Assembly: GCA_002426555.1 (NCBI GenBank)
Contig: DIQU01000045.1
Span: 1,309-34,574 of the forward strand
DNA from: Firmicutes bacterium UBA5454
GTDB lineage: Bacteria > Bacillota > Clostridia > Caldicoprobacterales > DTU083
Direction of reading: 5' to 3'
DNA: 33,266 nt
The position numbers were made by a program, and so were the translations under genes. Shown here piece by piece: positions 14,968 to 22,863 of this stretch (positions within the stretch are counted from its first letter, which is position 1; each line of letters starts with the position of its first letter). Below the pieces are notes generated by a model. The model saw only the letters and a program-made list of their open reading frames with translations. It made no database searches and was not told the DNA's origin.

Positions 14968-16290
14968 TTATGTATTCCTTCGCAAACGATCCCTCTCTTC
15001 CAAATCACCTTTTAGTTCCGCAAGACGTTGACGGATTTTCAACTCATGACCGGAATTCACAGGCAGATAATACTTTTTATCCTTCATTTCATAAGGCAGA
15101 TATTGCTGAACAGCATTACCCATGGGGTAATTATGAGAATATTTGTAATCCTTTCCATGTCCCAGCTCCTTTGCACCTTTGTAATGTGCGTCCCGAAGGT
15201 TAATGGGGACTTGCCCGGAGCGTTCCTTCCTGACATCATCCAGCGCCTTATCAATACCTACACAACATGCATTAGATTTAGGTGAACATGCTACCATAAG
15301 GGCTGCTTCAGCCAATATAATACGGCTTTCCGGCCATCCAATTCGTTCTACTGCTTGAGAAGCTGCCACTGCCACTTGTAAGGCAGCCGGGTTGGCTAAA
15401 CCTACATCCTCAGCTGCGCAGATCATAATCCTCCGTGCGACAAACTCTGGTTTTTCTCCGGATTCAATCATACGGGCAAGCCAGTAAAGCACTGCATCGG
15501 GTTCCATATAATTACGCATGCTTTTAATAAACGCACTAATGATATCGTAGTGGTTGTCCCCATCTTTATCATACTTCAATGTCTTTTGTTGTATACATTC
15601 TTTAGCGGTATCCAAATCAATGACAATGGTACCTTCATCATTAGCATCGGTAGTCAGGTAAGCCAGCTCCAATGCATTTAATGCTACACGTGCATCTCCA
15701 TCGCTAAGCATGGCGATATGTTCAGCTGCTTTCTGTTCAAGTTGGATGGGATAGCTTCCCAATCCCTTCTCTTCATCATCTAAAGCACGTTCCAGTAAGA
15801 CTAAAATATCGCTGTCTTCCAGAGGTTCAAAGCGAAATATGGTAGATCGGGACAGCAAAGCCTTGTTAACTTCAAAATAGGGATTTTCGGTTGTAGCACC
15901 AATGAGTATAATGATGCCGTCTTCCACAAAGGGCAGCAAGACATCCTGCTGTCCTTTATTCAAGCGGTGAATTTCATCAAAAAAGAGAATAATCTTCCCC
16001 TTGGGGTTTAACAAGAGATTTTGAGCCTCTGATGCTACCTCTCTGATATCTTTCACACCTGCTGAAACCGCATTTAATTGGACAAAGCGGTATTGGGTTT
16101 CCAATGAGATGATACGTGCCAAAGTGGTTTTTCCTGTTCCTGGAGGTCCGTAAAAGACAACCGATGATAAACGATCGCCTTTTATTGCCCTGTACAGCAA
16201 ACGATTACGACCGATAATGTGCTTTTGTCCTACGAATTCGTCCAGGGTTTCCGGCCGCATTCTAGCAGCCAGTGGTGTATGTCGATCCAT
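14968..16290 (-). CDS. rarA: Replication-associated recombination ATPase RarA (MgsA), 440 aa
   Basis: AAA+ ATPase acting at stalled replication forks, homologous to eukaryotic WRNIP1 and related to clamp-loader subunits. Visible are Walker A GPPGTGKTT (48-56), Walker B FFDEIHRLNKGQQD (near 105), sensor ATTENPYFEV, and the C-terminal tetramerisation part with YWLARMIESGE, AAEDVGLANP and the closing HYKGAKELGHGKDYKYSHNYP stretch typical of the family. The start MDRHTPLAARMRP is standard, with AGGAG 9 bases upstream. A weak promoter candidate lies at 16318-16346 (CAGACA, 17 bases, TATAGT). It lies downstream of the glyA terminator and just upstream of the rrf2 promoter. Confidence 0.94.
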   Translation of the reverse strand: MDRHTPLAARMRPETLDEFVGQKHIIGRNRLLYRAIKGDRLSSVVFYGPPGTGKTTLARIISLETQYRFVQLNAVSAGVKDIREVASEAQNLLLNPKGKIILFFDEIHRLNKGQQDVLLPFVEDGIIILIGATTENPYFEVNKALLSRSTIFRFEPLEDSDILVLLERALDDEEKGLGSYPIQLEQKAAEHIAMLSDGDARVALNALELAYLTTDANDEGTIVIDLDTAKECIQQKTLKYDKDGDNHYDIISAFIKSMRNYMEPDAVLYWLARMIESGEKPEFVARRIMICAAEDVGLANPAALQVAVAASQAVERIGWPESRIILAEAALMVACSPKSNACCVGIDKALDDVRKERSGQVPINLRDAHYKGAKELGHGKDYKYSHNYPMGNAVQQYLPYEMKDKKYYLPVNSGHELKIRQRLAELKGDLEERDRLRRNT

Positions 16291-16353
16291 ATATCATCGC
16301 TCCTCGCTATCTAATTTACTATAGGTTTAAAGTACATACCTGTCTGACGCCCA

Positions 16354-16391
16354 AGATCCTTCGTTGCACTCAGGATGACAAACACTGAGTA
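16354..16391. repeat. REP-like palindromic fragment
   Basis: AGATCCTTCG near 16354 and CTCAGGATGACA ending at 16380 form the half-palindrome ATCCT/AGGAT seen in a dispersed intergenic repeat that I recall from many bacterial genomes (TGTCATCCTGAG...CGAAGGATCT on the other strand). A further CTCAG/CTGAG pair extends to about 16388. Identity rests on motif memory. Confidence 0.5.
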
Positions 16392-16395
16392 AACT

Positions 16396-16458
16396 TGGTC
16401 GATCACCAGCATTAATTGTTCGATCACCAGCACTGATTGGTCGGGCACCAGCACTAAG
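16396..16458. repeat. Three tandem copies of a 21-bp repeat
   Basis: Units start at 16396, 16417 and 16438. Each contains a TGGTCGATCACCAGCACT-like core (first copy GATCACCAGCATTAAT, second GATCACCAGCACTGAT, third GGGCACCAGCACTAAG). Within a unit, TGGT and ACCA are complementary, so each can fold into a small hairpin. The period is exact, with no spacer. It lies in the rarA-glyA gap. Confidence 0.8.
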
Positions 16459-16460
16459 AA

Positions 16461-16498
16461 GTAAGATAAAAGAGGCCTGTCGGCCTCTTTTATCTTAC
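16461..16498 (-). terminator. Terminator overlapping the glyA stop codon
   Basis: A perfect 17-bp stem runs from GTAAGATAAAAGAGGCC (16461-16477) to its complement (16482-16498) with a 4-base loop. On the minus strand the stem is entered inside glyA: the last codons and the TAA (16490-16492) are in its 5' arm. CTTTTATCTTACTT closes the 3' side. It could work in both directions. Confidence 0.8.
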
Positions 16499-17743
16499 CA
16501 CATTTTCAGGATATAATGGATATTTTGTGCATAAGTCATCTACAATGTACAATACTTCCCGGTAGTTGTTGTCAGAGTCTTCAATTGCCAGGCGGATTGC
16601 CCTGGCAATGCGTTTCATATCTTCTTCCTTCATTCCTCTGGAAGTTACAGCTGGTGTTCCCAAGCGTATTCCACTGGTAACAAAGGGACGCTCGAGGTCA
16701 TTGGGAATGGTATTCTTATTTACGGTAATGCGAACCTTATCCAAGAGCTTTTCCGCATCCTTCCCTGTGGTGTTTTGCTTACGCAGGTCAACCAGTATCA
16801 AATGGTTGTCAGTACCTCCGGATACCAGGTCAAATCCTTCCTGCATCAGGGCTTCAGCCAAAGCAGCTGCATTTTTGACGATTTGCTTCTGATATTCTTT
16901 AAAAGAAGGTTCCATTGCTTCTTTAAAGCAAACTGCCTTTGCTGCAATGACATGCATTAATGGACCTCCCTGAGTCCCTGGAAATATTCCCTTATCCACT
17001 GCTTTAGCAAACTTCTTTTTAGAAAGTATCATTCCACCTCTTGGACCTCGTAATGTTTTGTGAGTGGTGCTTGTCACAAAATCAGCATAAGGAACTGGGT
17101 TTGGATGAAGACCAGCAGCTACCAAACCTGCGATATGTGCCATGTCTACCATGAGCAAAGCGCCGGTTTCATCGGCTGTCTCCCGGAATTTTTTAAAATC
17201 AATGAAGCGAGAATAAGCACTGGCACCAGCAACTATCATCTTAGGTTTATGCTCTCTGGCAAGCTGTGCAAGCTGGTCATGATCAATGTAGCCTGTATCA
17301 ACGTCTACTCCATATGGTATGATGTTATAATAAGTTCCAGATATATTCACCGGACTTCCATGGGTTAAGTGTCCACCATGAGCAAGATTCATGCCCAAAA
17401 TGGTATCGCCGGGTTTAAGCATGGCGAAATACACAGCTGTATTGGCATTGGCGCCGGAATGGGGTTGAACATTTGCATGCTCGGCACCAAAGAGTTCTTT
17501 AGCTCTGTCGATGGCCAGCCTTTCCACTACATCAACAAATTCACAGCCACCATAGTATCGTTTCCCCGGGTTCCCTTCTGCATATTTATTTGTTAGATGC
17601 GAGCCCATAGCTGCCATTACTGCAGGGCTGACAAAATTTTCAGATGCAATCAGCTCCAAATGGTCTCTTTGACGATTGAGCTCCTGTTCCATGGCCGACG
17701 CTGTTTCCGGGTCTGTCTTTGAAATTTCCTTAAAATCAATCAT
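16490..17743 (-). CDS. glyA: Serine hydroxymethyltransferase, 417 aa
   Basis: PLP enzyme interconverting serine + tetrahydrofolate with glycine + 5,10-methylene-tetrahydrofolate, the main source of one-carbon units. Length is typical of bacterial SHMT. Diagnostic stretches are LIASENFVSPAV near the N-terminus, NKYAEGNPGKRYYGGCE, QPHSGANAN, VDMAHIAGLVAAG, the PLP-lysine motif TTHKTLRGPRGG (about residue 230) and the C-terminal GTPAVTSRGM. AAGGAGC lies about 7 bases before the ATG. The stop codon lies inside the terminator stem at 16461-16498. A good promoter (17830-17858) and a leader hairpin (17779-17800) lie upstream, so it is probably a one-gene unit. Confidence 0.96.
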   Translation of the reverse strand: MIDFKEISKTDPETASAMEQELNRQRDHLELIASENFVSPAVMAAMGSHLTNKYAEGNPGKRYYGGCEFVDVVERLAIDRAKELFGAEHANVQPHSGANANTAVYFAMLKPGDTILGMNLAHGGHLTHGSPVNISGTYYNIIPYGVDVDTGYIDHDQLAQLAREHKPKMIVAGASAYSRFIDFKKFRETADETGALLMVDMAHIAGLVAAGLHPNPVPYADFVTSTTHKTLRGPRGGMILSKKKFAKAVDKGIFPGTQGGPLMHVIAAKAVCFKEAMEPSFKEYQKQIVKNAAALAEALMQEGFDLVSGGTDNHLILVDLRKQNTTGKDAEKLLDKVRITVNKNTIPNDLERPFVTSGIRLGTPAVTSRGMKEEDMKRIARAIRLAIEDSDNNYREVLYIVDDLCTKYPLYPENVVR

Positions 17744-17778
17744 AGCTAGCTCCTTTGTACTAGAGTATTATATAAGAT

Positions 17779-17800
17779 AAAAAAAGGATTGCCTTTTTTT
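17779..17800 (-). promoter_or_regulatory. Leader hairpin with T-run upstream of glyA
   Basis: On the minus strand AAAAAAAGG-CAAT-CCTTTTTTT forms a 9-bp, mostly A-U stem ending in a T-run, between the glyA promoter and its start codon. It resembles a weak terminator, so an attenuator is possible. The stem is poor in GC, so chance folding of AT-rich DNA is an alternative. Confidence 0.4.
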
Positions 17801-17829
17801 ATTTTTGTTGCAGGTGAATATATTACGTT

Positions 17830-17858
17830 ATTATATAGATTCCTTTTATGATTATCAA
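17830..17858 (-). promoter_or_regulatory. Sigma-A promoter of glyA
   Basis: Minus strand TTGATA (17853-17858), 17-base spacer, TATAAT (17830-17835), about 90 bases before the start codon. A second TATAAT nearer the gene (about 17769-17774) lacks a -35. Confidence 0.7.
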
Positions 17859-17914
17859 GAAATTTTTAATTCACAGAAAAATTTAATTCACCCAAGTTTT
17901 TTTCGACTAATTCA

Positions 17915-17940
17915 AAACGCCGGTTGGGAAACCGGCGTTT
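17915..17940 (-). terminator. Terminator downstream of trxA
   Basis: A perfect 11-bp stem AAACGCCGGTT/AACCGGCGTTT with a 4-base loop lies 19 bases after the trxA stop. T-rich sequence occurs on both sides (TTTTGAATT on the minus strand, TTTCTGCTTTTT on the plus strand). The minus-strand role is inferred from the gene order. Confidence 0.8.
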
Positions 17941-17958
17941 CTGCTTTTTCTAAAATGA

Positions 17959-18285
17959 TTATGCATTATGAAGCAATTTCGTCAGCTCAGCCTTTGGTCT
18001 GGCACCTATCATCTGATTGACGACTTCGCCGTCCTTGAATAAAAGAAGGGTAGGAATGCTTGCGACTTGAAATCTAATAGATAAATCTCTGTTTTCATCC
18101 ACATTAACCTTAGCAATCTTTACCTTGCCATCAAACTCGTCAGCTAGCTGATCTATGATGGGTGCAATCATTTTGCATGGACCGCACCAAGCTGCCCAGA
18201 AATCTACCAATACAGGCAGGGTGGAATTTTCCACCTCTTCTTCAAAATTTTCCAAAGTCAAGTTTATAACCTTTTCACTCGCCAT
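17959..18285 (-). CDS. trxA: Thioredoxin, 108 aa
   Basis: Cytoplasmic dithiol-disulfide oxidoreductase. It has the classic active site WAAWCGPCK (Cys34, Cys37 when counted from MASEKV), the buried Asp in VLVDFW, and the cis-proline loop VASIPTLLLF. Two ATGs are close together, at 18291 and 18285. The AAGGAG is only 3 bases before the first but 9 before the second, so I choose 18285. It overlaps the end of the RseC-family gene by 11 bases, which suggests translational coupling. No thioredoxin reductase gene lies in the window. Confidence 0.95.
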   Translation of the reverse strand: MASEKVINLTLENFEEEVENSTLPVLVDFWAAWCGPCKMIAPIIDQLADEFDGKVKIAKVNVDENRDLSIRFQVASIPTLLLFKDGEVVNQMIGARPKAELTKLLHNA

Positions 18286-18727
18286 CTTCATTTTCTCCTT
18301 TCTTTTCTAGCTTAATAACTTGTATAACTTGTGGTGTAAATTGATGTCCTTTGCGGAATTGAGGTTCCATGGCTCGAATTCCGAAAAAGGATAGAATCGT
18401 AAACAACAAGCCCAGCAAGCAAGCGCTTAGCTCTTGGTTGAAACTAAATTTATCTCCTAAAATATATCCAGCTGCAACTCCCAGAATTAAAGCCAGTAAA
18501 GGTATCAGATAAGCAATTGCTGACGCTTTCAAGACTTGACCGGACGCTAACTCCAGCTCTACGTGATCCCCCACTTCACCGTGAAGGGGATTGGGAACCG
18601 TTAACAGCATTTCATCAGGAAGAGTACCCTTGGAACAGGCGCCGCAATGTCCGCAAGCTGAGTTTCTTTTTACTTTCACAACCGCATTGCTGCTTTTTAA
18701 TTCAATGATTTCTCCGTATTCATTCAT
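18275..18727 (-). CDS. SoxR-reducing system / RseC family membrane protein, 150 aa
   Basis: A two-helix membrane protein. The soluble N-terminal part carries CGHCGAC (Cys25, Cys28, Cys31), the cysteine cluster of RseC-like proteins. A small beta domain (LLTVPNPLHGEVGDHVELEL) follows, then two hydrophobic helices (about 68-90 and 98-120) and a charged cytosolic tail. RseC accompanies Rnf-type electron transport and SoxR reduction in other bacteria. In Clostridia it often stands alone, so its electron donor here is unknown. GGGGGAGG precedes the ATG. It lies 28 bases after tcdA and overlaps trxA, so a role in thiol/electron flow is an inference from the neighbour. Confidence 0.85.
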   Translation of the reverse strand: MNEYGEIIELKSSNAVVKVKRNSACGHCGACSKGTLPDEMLLTVPNPLHGEVGDHVELELASGQVLKASAIAYLIPLLALILGVAAGYILGDKFSFNQELSACLLGLLFTILSFFGIRAMEPQFRKGHQFTPQVIQVIKLEKKGENEDGE

Positions 18728-18755
18728 AGTTTTATCCTCCCCCGAGCTTTGAGTA

Positions 18756-19505
18756 TTATAACTTCCAGGAAATCAGGTCACGTATTACTTCACCGCCCAG
18801 TATCAAACCAGCCACTGACGGAACAAAAGATACACTTCCTGGAATGATTCTTCGTTTGTTGAGGTCTCCAGTGCCAGAATGCTCTTCTTTCACCAGTTCG
18901 AGGTATGTTACCAAAGGTATTACAGGTACTTCTGTAGAATAAACTACTTTTAATCCACCAATACCTCTCTTCCGAAGCTCTCGCCGCATAATCTTGGCCA
19001 GGGGATCAACTGAGGTGGAGTAGATATCAGATACCTGAAATTTAGTTGGATCCATTTTATTTCCAGCTCCCATGCTGGATATGATTGGTATGCCCAGTTC
19101 CTGACAACGCACCACAAGATGTATTTTTGCAGAAACGGTATCTACTGCATCTATTACATAATCGTAATCCTCTTGTAGAAGCTCTTGGCTGGATTCCGCT
19201 GTGTAGAACTTTTCACAGGTGGTCACTTCTGCATATGGATTGATGCTTAGGATTCTCTCCTTCATCACCTCTACCTTGGGTCTGCCAATAGTAATATGAG
19301 TGGCATGCAACTGACGGTTAAGGTTGCTTAGGCAGATGACATCATCATCTATTAGCACGAGGGAACCCAGACCTGCCCTTGTTAGAGCTTCCACAGCAAA
19401 GCTTCCTACCCCGCCTATACCAAAAATCGCTACCTTGCTATTCTTTAATTTTTCCAGTGCTTTTGCACCAACAAGCATTTCCATCCTGGAAAATTCATGT
19501 AACAT
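18756..19505 (-). CDS. tcdA: tRNA threonylcarbamoyladenosine dehydratase TcdA (CsdL/YgdL), 249 aa
   Basis: E1-like enzyme that uses ATP to cyclise t6A37 of ANN-decoding tRNAs to ct6A. The ThiF/MoeB fold is shown by the Rossmann motif GIGGVGS (29-35), LIDDDVICLSNLNRQ (ATP-binding Asp and the Asn/Arg pair), DYVIDAVDTVSAK and SSMGAGNKMDPT. A C-terminal GSVSFVPSVAGLILGGEVIRDL region is typical of the TcdA subfamily, and the catalytic-loop and ubiquitin-like partner features of ThiF/MoeB are absent. An ATG at 19505 with AAGGTG 7 bases upstream is preferred over the GTG one codon earlier. It lies 72 bases after aspS and 28 bases before the RseC-family gene, in keeping with the tRNA theme of this cluster. 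Confidence 0.9.
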   Translation of the reverse strand: MLHEFSRMEMLVGAKALEKLKNSKVAIFGIGGVGSFAVEALTRAGLGSLVLIDDDVICLSNLNRQLHATHITIGRPKVEVMKERILSINPYAEVTTCEKFYTAESSQELLQEDYDYVIDAVDTVSAKIHLVVRCQELGIPIISSMGAGNKMDPTKFQVSDIYSTSVDPLAKIMRRELRKRGIGGLKVVYSTEVPVIPLVTYLELVKEEHSGTGDLNKRRIIPGSVSFVPSVAGLILGGEVIRDLISWKL

Positions 19506-19577
19506 CACTCAACACCTTGGCTCTTATCTTTATATTTAACCTGCCCTGTCTCTTACAAACATTCATTTTTACATCTC

Positions 19578-21374
19578 TTAATCTCTAAGTGTTTTTTCTG
19601 TGAGACAGATATGAAGCTCCTTCAGTTGGTCGGCATCAACACTGGATGGTGCTTCTGTCATCAAATCCGACGCGTTTTGAACCTTGGGAAAAGCAATGAC
19701 ATCCCTAATGGAATCAGCATTGGCAAGCAGCATAATCAATCTATCAAGGCCATAGGCAATACCTCCGTGGGGTGGTGTACCATACTTGAATGCCTCCAGC
19801 AAAAAGCCAAAGCGTTCCCAGGCTTGTTCCTGTGTAAAGCCCAATATCTTCAGCATGCTTTCCTGAAGCTCGGTACTATGGATACGAATACTGCCTCCGC
19901 CTATTTCCACACCGTTTATAATCATATCATAAGCCTTGGCTCGAACTTTTTCAGCTTGACTTTCCAACAGGGGAATGTCTTCTTCCATTGGGCAGGTAAA
20001 AGGATGGTGCTTTGCTGCAAAGCGCTGCTCTTCCTCATCGTACTCCAACAGAGGAAATTCCGTAATCCAAAGCAGATTTTTCTGGTTTTCATCCAGCAAT
20101 CCAAGCTTTTCTGCCAACTGTAATCGCAGATGACCCAAAGATGCAAAGACCACATCGTCCTGACCTGCTACAAACAGAAGCAGGTCACCTTCTTCTGCGT
20201 TTATATACTGGAGTAAGGTGTTGAAATCTTCTTCAAAGAAGAACTTGGCAATTGGAGATTTTATGCCCTCTGCTGTTACTCTGACCCAAGCCAGTCCTTT
20301 TGCCCTATAGGTTTTTACATATTCTCCAAGGCTGTCAAGCTCTTTTCTAGAAAACTGACTTTCAGAACCCTTTACATTAATGGCGCGAACACTGCCGCCT
20401 TGGGCTACTGCATCGACAAAAACCTTGAAGCCGCTGTCTTTAACCAATTCACTGACATTTTGAAGCTCCAGACCAAATCTGGTATCCGGCTTATCTGATC
20501 CGAATCGCTCCATAGCTTCCTTATATGTCATTCGAGGTAATGGCAGTGATATATCAATTCCCAAGGCTTTCTTCATCACTTCAGCTATCAGCCTCTCGTT
20601 AATGGCGAGAATATCATCGATATCCACAAAGGACATTTCAATGTCAATTTGAGTAAATTCCGGTTGTCGATCTGCCCTTAAATCTTCATCTCTGAAGCAG
20701 CGGGCTATTTGAAAATAGCGATCGTAACCAGACAGCATCAGAAGCTGTTTAAATAATTGGGGAGATTGAGGCAGCGCGTAAAAGGAACCGGGATGAACCC
20801 TGCTGGGAACCAAATAGTCTCTAGCGCCTTCAGGTGTGCTTTTGGTCAGCATAGGTGTTTCAATCTCCAGGAAGCCTTCGCCATCCAGGAAGTCTCTTAC
20901 CCATTTGCTTACCTTGTGACGCAATATGATATTCTTTTGCATCTCAGGACGGCGAAGATCCAAATAACGGTATTTCAGGCGCAGTGCTTCGGAAGCATCC
21001 AAACCATCCTCAATATATATTGGTGGAGTAGCTGCTGTAGAAAGAATTTTAAGTTCTGTTGCAATTACCTCTACATCTCCATTGGGATACTGGGTATTTA
21101 TATCACGCTCTTCCCGCTCTACAACCATACCTCTTACAGCTAAAACGTATTCGCTGCGGATTGTTTCTGCCTTTTCAAATATCTCCCGGCTTGTATCAGT
21201 ATTAAAAACCACTTGGATAAACCCTTCCCGGTCTCTTAAGTAAGTGAAAATCAGCTTACCCAAATCTCGTCGACGCTGTATCCATCCTGTAATGGTAACT
21301 TCCTGTCCAACCAGTGCCTTGGTTACTTCTCCACACATATGGGTTCGCTTTAGAATGCCCATTGATTCACCCAT
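19578..21374 (-). CDS. aspS: Aspartyl-tRNA synthetase, 598 aa
   Basis: Class II synthetase charging tRNA-Asp. It has an N-terminal OB anticodon-binding domain (about 15-110, VTITGWIQRRRDLGKLIF), motif 1 around FLEIETPMLTKSTPEGARDYLVPSR, motif 2 with YFQIARCFRDEDLRADRQPEFTQID, the bacterial GAD insertion (about 300-420) and motif 3 AYGLDRLIMLL. The length is that of bacterial AspRS. Whether it is discriminating or also charges tRNA-Asn cannot be settled by eye. AGGAGG is 7 bases before the ATG. It starts 11 bases after hisS ends, so both are read from the hisS promoter. Confidence 0.96.
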   Translation of the reverse strand: MGESMGILKRTHMCGEVTKALVGQEVTITGWIQRRRDLGKLIFTYLRDREGFIQVVFNTDTSREIFEKAETIRSEYVLAVRGMVVEREERDINTQYPNGDVEVIATELKILSTAATPPIYIEDGLDASEALRLKYRYLDLRRPEMQKNIILRHKVSKWVRDFLDGEGFLEIETPMLTKSTPEGARDYLVPSRVHPGSFYALPQSPQLFKQLLMLSGYDRYFQIARCFRDEDLRADRQPEFTQIDIEMSFVDIDDILAINERLIAEVMKKALGIDISLPLPRMTYKEAMERFGSDKPDTRFGLELQNVSELVKDSGFKVFVDAVAQGGSVRAINVKGSESQFSRKELDSLGEYVKTYRAKGLAWVRVTAEGIKSPIAKFFFEEDFNTLLQYINAEEGDLLLFVAGQDDVVFASLGHLRLQLAEKLGLLDENQKNLLWITEFPLLEYDEEEQRFAAKHHPFTCPMEEDIPLLESQAEKVRAKAYDMIINGVEIGGGSIRIHSTELQESMLKILGFTQEQAWERFGFLLEAFKYGTPPHGGIAYGLDRLIMLLANADSIRDVIAFPKVQNASDLMTEAPSSVDADQLKELHICLTEKTLRD

Positions 21375-21385
21375 TTTGCTTCCTC

Positions 21386-22636
21386 CTAAAAAATATATTC
21401 TCTTAAGTCGTCAAAGGCTATGGTTTTTTCCCTGCCAGTGGCCATTTCCTTTAACTGCAATTCTTCTGAGGCCAGTTCATCATCTCCCAGAGTTCCAACA
21501 AATCGTGCCCCTAATTTATCAGCATACTTAAACTGTGCTTTCAGGCTCCGCCCTACATGATCCATATCAGCGGAAATACCAATATCACGTAAATCCTGGA
21601 TCAATTCAAAGGCTTTCACCCTGGCTTCTTCACCTATTGTAGCAAAATAAACATCACAGACGCCCGGTTGCGGAATTTGTATTCCCTGGCTTTTCATTAC
21701 AAGCAGAAGCCTCTCCAAGCCCAAGCCAAACCCAACCCCTGGAACACTTGGACCACCAATTTCCTCTACCAGGCCATCATAACGTCCGCCTCCGCAAACT
21801 GCAGCTTGAGATCCGATGGAATCGGAAATGATTTCAAATACGGTTTTGGTGTAATAATCCAGTCCCCTGACGATCATAGGGTCTATTTTATAATCAAAGC
21901 CTGCAGCCTCAAGGTATCTTTTGGTATCTTCAAAATGGTTACTGCATTCCTCACAGAGATGATCTATCATATGAGGAGCTCCTTCTATAACAGGCTGACA
22001 GCCTTCCACTTTGCAATCCAATATCCGCAATGGATTTTTATAATAGCGCTCTTTGCAGCCAGAGCATAATTTACTCAAATAGCCGGCCAGGTAGGATTTC
22101 AGCACTTGATGATATACCGGTCTGCATTTAGGACAGCCAATACTGTTAAGTGCAACACTTAACTCCTGTATTCCCAATCGTTGGAACAGATTCATGGCTA
22201 AAGAGATGATTTCCACATCTATGGATGCCTGTGTCGCACCGAAAACCTCTACTCCAAATTGATGGAACTCTCTCATTCTTCCAGCTTGTGGCCGCTCGTA
22301 ACGATAGCAGGGAGTAATATAGTACATCTTTACCGGTTGGGCATCGGCATAAAGCCTGTGCTCGATATATGCCCTGGCGGCTCCTGCTGTGCCTTCAGGC
22401 TTTAAGGTTATGCTTCGATCTCCCTTGTCTTGGAATGTATACATTTCCTTTTGAACGATATCCGTAGTTTCCCCTACTCCTCGCTGGAAAAGCTCAGTGT
22501 GCTCAAACACCGGGGTTCGAATTTCCCGATATCCAAAGGCTTGGGTAATCTCACGTATGTTGTCCTCTATAAAATGCCATTGATAAGCCTCCTGAGGTAA
22601 AACATCCTTTGTACCCTTAGGTGCTTTTGTTAACAT
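21386..22636 (-). CDS. hisS: Histidyl-tRNA synthetase, 416 aa
   Basis: Class II synthetase charging tRNA-His. Key pieces are the N-terminal APKGTKDVLP, motif 2 LKPEGTAGAARAY and YRYERPQAGRMREFHQFG, the histidine-site RGLDYYTKTVFEI and GGGRYDGL, and motif 3 GFGLGLERL. A C-terminal anticodon domain with DMDHVGRSLKAQFKYADKLGA follows. The open frame runs further upstream, but I choose ATG 22636 (MLTKAPKG) because GGGAGG is 8 bases upstream and the family starts there. An ATG two codons earlier sits only 2 bases from the ribosome binding site. The leader contains a terminator-like hairpin (22716-22758), a sign of attenuation. Confidence 0.96.
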   Translation of the reverse strand: MLTKAPKGTKDVLPQEAYQWHFIEDNIREITQAFGYREIRTPVFEHTELFQRGVGETTDIVQKEMYTFQDKGDRSITLKPEGTAGAARAYIEHRLYADAQPVKMYYITPCYRYERPQAGRMREFHQFGVEVFGATQASIDVEIISLAMNLFQRLGIQELSVALNSIGCPKCRPVYHQVLKSYLAGYLSKLCSGCKERYYKNPLRILDCKVEGCQPVIEGAPHMIDHLCEECSNHFEDTKRYLEAAGFDYKIDPMIVRGLDYYTKTVFEIISDSIGSQAAVCGGGRYDGLVEEIGGPSVPGVGFGLGLERLLLVMKSQGIQIPQPGVCDVYFATIGEEARVKAFELIQDLRDIGISADMDHVGRSLKAQFKYADKLGARFVGTLGDDELASEELQLKEMATGREKTIAFDDLREYIF

Positions 22637-22715
22637 GTGCATTTCCTCCCTGCTTAATAAACTCGCAAAAATCCAAATAACAATTATGTAATATAGTATA
22701 TCAAAAATATCGCCT

Positions 22716-22758
22716 GTAAAAAATAAAAACCTCTGCATCCAAAGAAGGGACGAGAGAT
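22716..22758 (-). terminator. Terminator-like hairpin in the hisS leader
   Basis: On the minus strand, ATCTCTCGTCC (22748-22758) pairs with GGATGCAGAGGT (22729-22740) through 11 pairs with a one-base bulge and two G-T pairs, around a 7-base loop. TTTTTATTTTTT follows. It starts only a few bases after the expected transcription start. The sequence resembles the 3' terminator of T-box leaders, but no T-box (TGGNACC) motif precedes it. Confidence 0.6.
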
Positions 22759-22771
22759 GGGAATTGTTTTT

Positions 22772-22800
22772 ATTATAATCCGCAACACTGGCATTGTCAA
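22772..22800 (-). promoter_or_regulatory. Consensus sigma-A promoter of hisS-aspS
   Basis: Minus strand TTGACA (22795-22800), 17-base spacer, TATAAT (22772-22777): a full match to consensus. It lies 136 bases before the hisS start. Confidence 0.85.
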
Positions 22801-22863
22801 CTAATTGCCAAAATTGATCTATCTGGTCTAACTCACCAAAAATTGATAGTTAAAATTGAAAAT

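Noticed and set aside
16396..16458. CRISPR array
   Set aside because: The three 21-bp units abut with no spacers, and no cas gene is near.
19611..20123. 170-aa plus-strand frame
   Set aside because: Antisense to aspS and no recognisable domain.
22637..22738. Longer hisS N-terminus (34 extra residues)
   Set aside because: The extra part is hydrophobic, has no ribosome binding site, and the family starts at MLTKAPKG.
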